Assembly: GCA_002633005.1 (NCBI GenBank)
Contig: NMRA01000028.1
Coordinates: forward strand, 1,334,753-1,398,752
Length of the DNA: 64,000 nt
DNA from: Phoronis australis
Lineage: Eukaryota; Phoronida; Phoronidae
Direction: 5' to 3'
The notes under the pieces were generated by a model. It was not told the origin of the DNA and made no database searches. It saw only the letters and a program-made list of their open reading frames with translations. The position numbers and the translations under genes were made by a program. Positions 50,501 to 62,500 of the stretch are shown one piece after another (position 1 is the first letter of the stretch; each line of letters opens with the position of its first letter).

Positions 50501-53500
50501 ATTGCCTTGTAGATACAACGTAAGCTGGCATATTGAAAATGAAACACTACATAACTCTACACAAGCCAGGTGTGAAAATCCGTTATGTTCAACACAGTGT
50601 ACCTTCCATGTTATTTTTCTAGGACTGCATCAATGGTGACAGTATAGGACATCTAAAGATGCTATTTTATTTTTTATGATAAACATTAAGCCTAAACCCA
50701 AATTTCCCTTTGAGCTAACAAAATTGCAATCAACATGTGTCAGGTGACATAACTGGGTTAACTGCAATCTATGACATGACTCATATCCATCATACCACAC
50801 CTACGGATTGATTGGGGATTACCAATAATTATATTTATGTCATACAATCAATGACAGTAGTGTTACTGAAGATTGCCAGTAAAGAAAAAGAAGAAAAGAA
50901 TGAGTCATGTCATCAATGATACAACTCTGAGGTCAATATAACTAAGTGCTCGCCACAGTAGAAAATGTAAAATTGGCTGGAATTACAAAAATATATGTGA
51001 TAGGCGTTTAAAAGTTATTGGGGAGTTTGTGTGTTAAAAGTTGAAATAAATGCATGGAACTGGTGCCAAAAGTCCAAAATGTCCTAATTTCTTGTAGGCA
51101 TGACTAATCTCCCAATACTTCAAACTTGTTCAACCTTTTCAAACTTGATGAAAGTAAGCCAGACTTGTCACAGCAACATTCAATCTCTACAAAGTGACAA
51201 GTCACAAACAGGACTGCAGAGAACATTAACCACTACATGTACATACAGTAAATCCCATTTTACAAAAAAATTATTGCCGTAGTTGTCATTTTTCGTGTTT
51301 TATAGCCTGGCAACCTTTCAACGAATAACAAAACATTAAATAAAAAGCGTGCTACTTCAAACAGTTGTACATGCAGTACTCATCGCAGTTGGCAAATACA
51401 ATTCAGCTTGGTCAGTGCTCACCACACATAGCGTGATAAACTATAAAAAAACTATATTAACCCACAAGCATAAGATGACAACGGAACAAAATAATGGCAG
51501 ACGTGAAATTGGCATTTGTTCAACAAATCAAGAAAGTCGACACATTAACGACAGTCAGCAGGCTACATACAAACAAAATGGCTGGAAAATTAAAGAAGTG
51601 AACAGTGTTTTACATCTTCTACAGCAAACAGTGCTGTAACTGAGCACTGTGAACATAGGAAGTTTAATTACCTGAAACTTGTACTCATCCTTGACAATTT
51701 TAATGCCCATGTCTGATGCTAGGTTGGAGAAAAATCCATTTGGTCTGAGAACAAGCACTTCGCTGATGTCTGACGGAAAGAAAGCCTGGAAAAGAGCCGG
51801 AAAATGAAAGTTTGAGGATCAACTACTGTGAAGAAATGTTATACATGTCAAAAGACAATTTATTCACATTGCATACAATAAACCAGGATAACAGCACTCC
51901 AGTATAGCTGTGCCTTGACATGAGCATGTACACACCCAGTCAAAGATGACGTACAGTAGAGTCAGAAATTATGACTTGTTAACTTAAGATAAACCAGAAA
52001 TAAATTTGCTGACCTCTTTTCCCACAGCACAATAAACCACATCAGGAGTCACAGGTGTAGGGTGCAGCAAAAATACCTTAATTTTAGACAGTGATTGCTT
52101 GCTCAACCACAAATACACAAACACGTTCAACTTTTTAAAATTAGTAACACAACAATACAAATCTAGGTAGAGTTGAAATTTATGAATTGGTTTTCAGATA
52201 AGCAAAAAATACGTGTTCCAAACAAGAAAAAGGGAATAAAAAAGTTCATAATACTTTATCAGATTTTTTACACTAGACATTTAAAATTCAAGTTCACCCA
52301 CCGCTACTTTCAACAGTAGTGCCTTCAACGATGCCCATTTGTTGTTCCGTCTATCAATTAACAGTACAAAGCCTAATTTGGCATCCTCAGAGCTGGAATG
52401 ACGACATGTTTATTAATAATGGACAATAAACAGCAATAGTGCAATGCCAGTCAGTACATAGACTTCAATTTCATAAATTGATTCCAAACAAATTTCCATG
52501 TCAATTACTTTATGAAAAACATGTTGCACAACCTTAGTCTTGTCATAATACGACAGGCTAAAATAATTGTAGAGTGTACCTACAATAATGAAATAGCGCA
52601 TACATCTCAAAACTATTCAATGCTTGCATAAAACTACACAACTGATATTGATTTAGCATCATCGTAAACCCTCACTAGTCTGGACAAAAATTATAAATTA
52701 TTGATCAAACATAGTCCTTTCTCGTGTTTCAAGGGATCCTCAGACATTTTCCAACACCCATGTTTTTTTAAAATATTGTAAAATTATAGCAGCTATGTAC
52801 ATAACTAGAAATTGGTAATTTACATTAAGAAGATGCTCCTTTAGTTTCATGAAAAAATAAAATGGAATACCACTAGTCTCCCACGGGTTCTAGATTTTAC
52901 AGCAAATTACTTCCGCATTCCTATGCCATGTATGGACTGCTAGTGAAAAAAGAACATTATAAGAGTTTACTAAAATGTTTTAGCAGGTAACTGTACTAAA
53001 AACAAAAAGTTCATCTCTTTAAGGGTGGCATTTTGAAGTTTATAAGCAGAATTATTTTGACATAGGAAACACATGTGTAGACTTAACTCAAACAAAGGTC
53101 ATGATGTCAATTTACAATTGGGAAGATGGGAAAATGAAAGTACAATGAATGTCAAGGCATTTTCAACCAATTACACAGAACTACACGCTAATCTACATAT
53201 GTGTCTGTAGGGAAAATTGCCTCAGAAATGTGCCAAATGGAAACAGAGTTTCTGAACATACACGTATGATTGGTCACAGGAGTAACTAACTAATTTCTAG
53301 ACTTCCAATTGCAATGTACCAGGATTGGAGATCTCTCAAATTCATCAATTGACAATGTCTGACAGATTAGATATATATATATGTATATGTTTATGTATAT
53401 ATATATAAAGTAGGGGAAATAATAAAATAATACCACAGAATAAAAGGGTTTTTGGTAGACTTTTCAATTAAAGTTAATTCCATGTGTGGCCACTTCCATA

Positions 53501-56500
53501 GGTGAAAACACTTGAAGTGTCAATAAAGTTGTCTTTCATCATGAAATTCACATCAAACTTTCAGGTACTATGCCTTACACTCTGCTCTCCAAATCACAGT
53601 TTGGAATTGGTTTTAAACTGTTCCACTTATGTGTGCGGGGCTATCGAAAATAGGACTTGAGACGATTTTCATGAAATGAAAATGAAATATTTTAGAAAGC
53701 TGTAACAGCACTCTGAACATTTATATCAAATAAAAAGTGAACATGTTATTGATACCATTATTTTGCTATCAATGTATCTTTTGCTTGTTGCTAAATTTTA
53801 CTAAAAAAGACACGGTCACGTAACCCAATTAATAAGAGATTGGAAAAATTGAAGCCAAAAACTAAATTTTGCCTTTCTTCTAGTTTCAGAAAATATGTAC
53901 TTTTTTGAGTTAAAGTCCATAATTTTGTAAATATTTGGTTAAATATGAAGACCTGCCAATAATACACAATCTCATGAAATACGTAGGTCTCAAATTGTTC
54001 CTTTAGTTACCATAGTCAAGTTGGAGGTGATTTCAGGGACAGAAATGACTGCGTTTGACATTGCTTGATACGAAGCTTAACACTTGGTGTGTAACAGCTT
54101 GTCATTTTATGACAAGCATTGTCTCAAGGAATAGCAAGTGTCACTTCTTTTCAAACCCAGAAATCACTAGTCTCATTTCAGTAAGGAACACAGCAGCAAG
54201 TGGTGGAAACCAAAGGCCCGTCTCTTGGATGGAGTGCAGGGTTATATTCACTTGAAGTGAGTTTGTTGGCAGCACAGCCACACGGACTTAGCTGGACGAA
54301 GCAAGGTGGGTCTGAACAGCGGCACTATATTAGCAAATGTTCACACTACGATGACTTGAGAACTGTGTAGCAACTGGCATTCTCCCACGAGACCTGGACG
54401 TTTTAATAAGCTAAGCTGTCTGGAAACTAGCTTGTGCATGTGTGGGGGGGGGATTCAGCACATAAACATGGATTTACACTAACTGTGTTTCGCTCATCAA
54501 AGACAGATAAAATTCCCATAAATAATAAAAACCTAAAGGTTTTCGTATCTGGCAATTCCAATGAATAACCCTCAAGAATATATGCTCTGTTAAAACAACT
54601 GAACAACAGTCGACAAACAAAGCTGTTGGATCAAACAATGTATTGTTTGCACACAAATGTTCATTAGATTTGAGAGCTAACACAATGTCCGAGGCCCACA
54701 AGCTACTTAATTTAACTCTAATACAGACACACATCACAAGACTACAATTTAGGGATGGTTTCACTCACCTATTTGTTCCACTGAGGGTTCAAACATAACA
54801 AGGAAATAACATGTTTTAACAAACAAAGATAAGAAGATAACTAAACATAAAAGTTTTCCCAAACAGTCTACTCTGACATAAACCAACAGCATTTTTATTT
54901 TTATTGCCTGATATTCAATTTCCTTTCCTTAATTTTGTCTAGTTGCCTAAGATTATTATAGGATTTTGTTTTCAAACAAAATTTGATAGCAAATCAATTT
55001 ACATATAGCTTAATCATAACACAATGGCCTATAATCTAACAATATCTTCACTATTAATGCTAAAACAAAATCAAAATTATCACTTTAAAAATAACGGTAT
55101 TAATATTTAAGGCGTGTCTAAACAACTCGACTTACATACCATGGGACACTAACGAGATAGGTCACTACATCCCTGTATTGCTGTTCTGTTATGTCCCCAA
55201 GTTTGGGGTTGTCTGGAAATGTTATAACTGGACAGCCGTTCAGTGACCTGCCGCCTGAAAGAGAACAAAAGGACAAAGTGATCAATATATGGTATATGTC
55301 CGTGTTAACGCCAGCCTGACTTGGCTAAATGCTCAAACACAAAATTATTCAGTTTCATTTATAAATGCCAATATTTGGTTATACGCTCCCTTCCAATTAC
55401 AATCTTTAGTTCCTATATGTGCAGATGTTCTTGTGAGTGTATCAGCTATCAAGTGCATGTAATTTGCTTGAATACCCGAAAACAAACAATACTTCACCAC
55501 CGTTTTATTGGACCCAAACACATGAAGTGTTTGATACAAATTCAGCCAATTCATATTTACTGTTCATTTAAAACGCACCCTCAAATAATAAAAAAATAAT
55601 GTTTTATGCAGTGCCAACAAAGACACTATTACTTTCAATTGCTTTGTGTTTTGAGTGAAATAGTTTGCTTCATTTGTTAAATTCGGAAAGTCAGCCTTCC
55701 TATTTGATGACTCAAAACTCTCACGTACCTTGTCCTCAACACCAGACTGTAAGTACGGTAAAGATTCTCCAATTTGGGGCAGCGAAAAATTAATTATTTT
55801 GCTCAAGGTCAGAGCATGTCCAAATTCAACAAATAGGCAATATTGGTCGTTCAAATTTCAAGAAGTCAGCGGAAAGACGGCAAAAGAACATTTGGTACAA
55901 AATTCTGGAATCAAATTTGTAGCATGTTTCATGCGGTTATATTTTGTATATCTTCTGCACAGTCTTAAACATGGCCAACTTTGTGTGAATTGGGAGTGAT
56001 TTGGTGATTGGTTTACAGCGATTACAAACCTAAACAATCTGTGAATCTTATACAGCACCCTTTGGAGCAAGCAAGTCTAACAGGCGCATTGATCGATTTG
56101 TGATTGTCTTAACCACTCGTGGGGAATCATTAAAGACATAAGATGATGTCACAAAACAACGATCTTTTTACTGATACTTAAAAACGACCAACTTACCCAA
56201 CTGTAGCTGTGCAAAAAATTTTATATCTCATGTAACACGTCCTAACAAAATTCCCGGTCCAGCATATTCAGAAAATGGCTGTTTGCACGACAAGGTTCCA
56301 GCATTAAGTAACGGCCTGTGCTTAATGTGCATTTCGTTTTTGATTGCAAAGGACAACAAGTGTGAAAATCGCGATTAAAATATTCCCACTAATAACCTAG
56401 TGATGGTCATGGCTTGTCTTTAAGCAATATAGTTTTGAGTCGGTCAGGTAAACAAGCAATCATTCACCTCGATGCTAACACACTACGGGATGCATGGACA

Positions 56501-59500
56501 CGTTACGTCGGCGGTTATATGCAGTGACTTTACAGACTTTCAAGTACATTTTCAGATTTTGTAGATTGAAAACAACACGTTGGAAATTTGAGAACAACAA
56601 ATATGGTGAACACCAAAATTACCCTTGTCCCAAATTCCAGAATCAAAAATTTCAATTGTGCAGGAATTTCTGAGTCCGAAATCCTACAGCCTGGCTCAAA
56701 TTGGAGAATCTTTACCGTAGCCATCAATAATACTTTACACTGTTTAATCGTGTGAAGACAGTGCAAAGCATTAACAAACACTTGGGTAGGTGCTTAAATC
56801 GATCTGACATCTGAAGCGAACCTCAGTTGATGTCATTGAGTTAGTAATCTATGAATGAAGTCACAGACTTGGAATCTTAGATATATACTGCTGAGTGTAA
56901 TGGTTAATATTTCATCCTAGGGTCTTTGTGATTGTGTGGCTCCACCTGTTGGAACAGTTTCAGTGAATCATCAGGAACACATCAGAATGAGTCTATAGTT
57001 GTAGTGCGTTTGCAAGGCACTTCTGCCATACTTGTTATACGCTTGTAAGACTTCGCTACAGTAACTGTGTATGTGGGTAACCATTGACTTTTTGAGTTTT
57101 TAAAATTTAAGTGACCTCATCATTAACCTAGGGAAATGTTGTTTTTGACTATTCGTCTTCGAAAGTACCATAATCCTATTCCACATCAACTCGAGGTTTG
57201 AGGTTTGGATTATTGATAAAAAAGAGTTAATTGAATCAATAATATACTGCACTCTACCAGACAATGCAAACTTGGTTACTATACTTCTCCAATATTTACA
57301 ATTTTATTCACAAAAATGAACCTCTTCTGCCATGCAATTATATAAAAAAGACTATTATTCCCATCCAATATAAATAAATAATAGCTGATCAGTGAAAACT
57401 CATGTTAGACCCAGGTTAAACACATAATAGTTTCCAGCAGTAATGAGTTACTGGTAACATTGGGGAAATTATGGTTGAACAAATTTTCAAGCAGTGACTG
57501 CAGCACTAAATGTATGGATTCTAGGACACTTTGCGGAATTATCGTACACAGACAATCCCAGGAGGATCTTTATTGAACATGACTCACTCAAGACGATTTT
57601 ACCTAAGCTCAGTAACTGATAGTTAGAATCGCATTACTAGAATTAGAAAGCTTCCACAGATTAAAAGCAAACACATACTTTAAATATGTTATCCTCGCAT
57701 TTTTATCAAGTAAAGCAGAAATTATAGAATTCTACAATAAGACGCTCTACCAAGTAACAGGGTCCAGAGACTGCTCCTATTTTCAAATCAATACCTCAGT
57801 GTTTATAGATATTTGCACAAACACACTGAAACAAAATGTTTTCCGCTGCCATTACGACTAAAAAATAAAATACCGTAAAGGAATAAAATTTTGCACAGCC
57901 AAAGAGATTATGACAGGACATTATTTTGTCCAAAGTGGAACCTTTATCAAATTTTATAAATAGGCAACAAAAGTCATTTCAAATTCAAGGATTATTTACA
58001 ATCAACAACAAACGATCATTCGCGTAAATGACACACACCACACGGACAAATGAAAACACTGCATTGGCAACTACTTTATACTAGCCAAGTTTATTTTTAG
58101 ACTCTGTTTATTCACAGTGCAGTGTCCGACGTGAGAAATATCACGGAATGTCAAAATTACCCATGCCCCAATATTCAGAATCAAGAAATTTTGGGCTTGA
58201 ATTTTGGTGTCCCAAATTTTAGAGGTAGTACCAAGCTAAAGAATTTTCACCAAAGACATTCATAAGTGAGCTGTCCAAAATTTAAGAGTGGACATTTAGT
58301 AGTGCACAGGCATTAACCCAATGAAGATACAAAAGATCATAAATCAAAATAGATAAATTAATTTTTTCTCAAAAATTAAATTGAGCAGTTAAAAAATTAC
58401 AACAAACATTATCCAATTTGGCAGTGACACATTAATTATTTTGTTCAGGGCTGGAGCTTGGTCCAGATTCTAGAAACAGGCTCTACTGTCACTCTCAAAC
58501 TCAAGAATTGCTGAAAAAACTTCATAATTACCCACTCGGTAGATTGAAAACACATTGTTCCAAATTTGAGAAATATAGTGAATGCCAAAATCGCTCTTGT
58601 CCCAAATTCCAGAATGAAGACAATTTTTGCATCAGTTTCCATGACCCAAATTCTAGAGAATGCCCCAAATTGGAGGATTTTTGCCAAAAATAGCGACGTT
58701 AATTTCCAGTGTTACGTCTGCAGATGATGTCATTTTCACTCACCGGAGAGAAAAGCGAATCTGTTCTGTAATGCTTCTGCGACATCTAGAACTGTGAGTT
58801 CACATGATGAGTCACCCATTACATAGTCTGAAACAACAACAACAGTTGGTCAACATATTAGTTTAGCCAAACTTTATTGCCGTACTTCAATACCCACATA
58901 TCCAAGGCAACTAGGCATCCGCGCAATTTGGGGGTGCTATGCGCGCACACAAAATACTTCTCTCAAGCATGCTATTCCCCTCTTACGGATACAAACTGCA
59001 CCCCCCCCCCNCCCCTCCCCGGACCAGTTTTCACACTTCCCAAACATATTTCTTTGTTCACAGGTGGACCAACTTTGCTACTGCACGTGAAAGCTCTTCT
59101 ATACCCTCGCACCCCTTTCCTTTCCCTCAAGCCATTTCGCACAGCCTGATATAACTTAATTTCTTCCCACAAAACAACTACGTAAAGGCTCTCCTTTTCC
59201 AACAAGTTTTTATTATTAATTTTAAACAGATCATTTCATAACTATTGACATTAAGCTACAAAAATTAGAACAAAAACAAATCAAAGTTCATAAGTACTGA
59301 CAATGTTAGTAAAGGATACATTGAAAATGCTGTTGAAATGACTTGGCACAATATACTTTTGTTATCGTTTGTTGTTATCCCGTGATGAGGGCTATTGATA
59401 CCTATTGACAATTTTTGTATTTGAAAATTGAATGGCACTTACAGTCAGGAAAGGGTACTTTTATTTGACTTAATGATATTCAAATAATCCACTAAAAAAT

Positions 59501-62500
59501 AAAACAACAAAAATAGTCCAGCAGCTCCAGTCTACCAGCTCACGAATGGGGGAAGACAGCACCCCGAGCAGGGAACAATGTGCGGAAGCAGAGCTGGTCC
59601 GTCAGCGAGCAAAGCAATATGAGAGTGAGAAAGGATTCAGAGGAATAGCGGTCAGAAGAGAAGAAGTCTATTTGGTGACAGGCCCAAGTGGTGCCTGGGC
59701 AGAGACGTCTACCTGGTGCCTCGAGATGTCCCTTGAAGATTTCAGTGGTGAATAACGCAGGTACAAGCACAGGAAACAAGGAAGAAAGGAGTTCTAGACT
59801 TTTGACAAATAAATGAGGCCTACTTGCACACATTGGTTGGTCTTAGACTTGTAGAAAAAAATCTATCACTCTTTCTTAACATGGAAAAAGTCCTGGTGGG
59901 TATAATACCATACAGTTAGTTATGATCCCTCTCAACGAAAGGTCAGACGGATAAGAATGAGTCAGTTTTCTCACTGCTTGATACAACTATATCTCAATGA
60001 GTTCAAATTCTACCAAATATACAATATATAACAAATACAACTCTTCAAATACAACACAACTAAATAACAAAACAATGCAGACAAACTTGGATTCATGTGC
60101 GTAATTCCTTTAACCCTTCGCTGATGAAAACAGCTCTGTAGGCCAGTCATCATCCACATCCAGCCTGATGTGATATACTCCCAAACACTGCACATTTTGA
60201 TGAATTATTGCCCAATGCTCAGATAATAAGTCAAACTGCCGCCACCAATAAACTTCCTAACACTCCACATTGGCCCATGCTCCCAACACTATCAGTCTGG
60301 TATCAGACCATACACAGTTCTTCAGATATCTCACTGCCAGGCAGATATCTCAGCACCATGCAGAATTGATTGGAGATGAGGATGTTACTGTCTGACAAGC
60401 AAGTCTGCATGTTAAACAGATTATGTCAGACTGACTGGCCAGGCAGTCAAGTGAAGCCAGCCAGACCCTCCATTTATATTCCGTTAACTCATCTCAGGTT
60501 AATTAAAAGAAATTTCCGTTTTGTTAACATCGATTTGCAATTCGTAATTCCGGAGTATTCTGGCCAAAAACCATGTGCACACTAGAGGACTCAGTGGCAC
60601 AGTCAGTAAACAACTTAAATAAATTAATTTGTTTTTGATAAATTAAAAATTTTATACCATAAATCAATCATTTTATAATTCTGTCCACAGACAGTATACT
60701 TTGCATATAATATATCATTGTCTCTTCAAAAACTGGGTGTTTCAAAGATCAGAGAGCTAAGGGATCCTAGAACAACACAGAATCGGATCAACTGGGGGGT
60801 TCAGGGGGTTCAACCCCCCCCTCTCCCCCTTGGGACAGGATCAAAAATAAAAATTAAAAAAATGTCACCAGGAAAATGAAATCAGCTACTAAAATCCATT
60901 TAAAAAATCATACAAGGGAGGGGGAAAACCCTCCCGACCTTCCTTCCGCTCGGCGCTACGTGCCTCGTATTCATGCGAATCCTAAACCCCCCTTACTGAA
61001 AACATAGATCTGCCACTGCAACACCCCGTTGCCCACTAAAATAAAAAAGTCAATTAGGCACACAGTTAGGTAACAGATCAATGATATATAATAGTGACCC
61101 TAAAATCAACTAAAGTGATCATTTTCTCAATGCATGGTAACTGCTACAATAATAGCTGTTACCATGGCAACAACATCACAATAGAAAAGGCGACTATGCA
61201 TTTGCAATTAATTTATGAGAATAATGTGAATGCACATAGAAATCAGACAATGTAAATCACATGTTGATTATGGCTTATTTCACTGGAACTGAAATCATCA
61301 GTGACTTCATGGTACAGTCATATACCAATGGGTGTACTGGATCCTGGTTTTTATTAGGTGGTCTTAACAATAGATATGTTCAAAGCAATTCTTCATTTAC
61401 TTAGCACACAGTATGGCCGACAAATGAAACTCTCTCTAGTCAAATTTCTTCACAAAAACAAAGGTTAAGAAAAATTTAGTCTATTACAAGCTGAGTTTGT
61501 ACTGTGTTGATGTCAGAAAACAACATTTGGTGAAATTGCCACTATCCATAGCAAAGTTTAAAGCCTATAAAGAGTGGAAAACTGACAATTTGGAAACTTT
61601 TTTTGTGTGAGATATGTGGAGAATCACCATAAATTTTGAAGCAGTTTCTCCTCAGTTTAAAGCTACGTTTAGGTGGCTAAAAATGAAACTCAAATTAGGC
61701 TTTTTTCTCTGATAAAATTGACATAATAATATTCCTTGCCATGACAGGATATCCCCTAGAACATCAAAACTATTAGTGACTCCAGAAAACAGTTCAGAGG
61801 TTTTGACTGAACTCTAAAATTGCGAATTCGAAAATACTTGTATGCATCGATCCTCCATGACTTGAGTTAGCTGGAAATGGAAGCATATCAGCATGTAACA
61901 TTATCAGACTCATTTTATGTTATTAAAAAGCCTAATTTCATTTTCGTTTTTATCCACGAAACAGGGCAAAATGCTGAGCTATATCTATGCATTCAAGATC
62001 TTCCATACAAGCCCAAGAGCAAAGTGAGGTTGGCTTGCTGACAGTACAACCATTAGGTCAATCACCAACCTAAATAGCCCCAGTCTAAATAAGATTCAGG
62101 CACACATACTAGTCTAGACAATGTAACATACATGATATTAGTATCGATTGGAATCATCTCTAAATATTCAACATGAAAGGTGAATGGTAAGAAAAGCAGG
62201 AAGTATAAATATGCCTGAGTACTGCTGTGTAATCATCTAATGGCAGACTAAACAACTTGATAAGTAGCCTGCTGATTGGTCCAGTTCCTCATCAAAAGGT
62301 AAAACAAGAGGACCTCCTGCTAGTCCTCTAAAACACTCTCAAAGAAATAACTACAAAGTTGAGGGTTATTAAGTGCATAAAATTGCTTCTAAATTTAAAT
62401 TGTTTTGATTCCACAGAACAGGATAGTCGAACCAGTGTTGTACATAGCCAAATTTCTCAAGGATTTTTTTCCTCATTCATCACATTCTGTAACTGTAAAA

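Noticed and set aside
55345-55999. Several overlapping 70-96-codon frames on both strands beyond exon 3
   Set aside because: They overlap one another in sense and antisense and include repeat sequence; none has a family signature.
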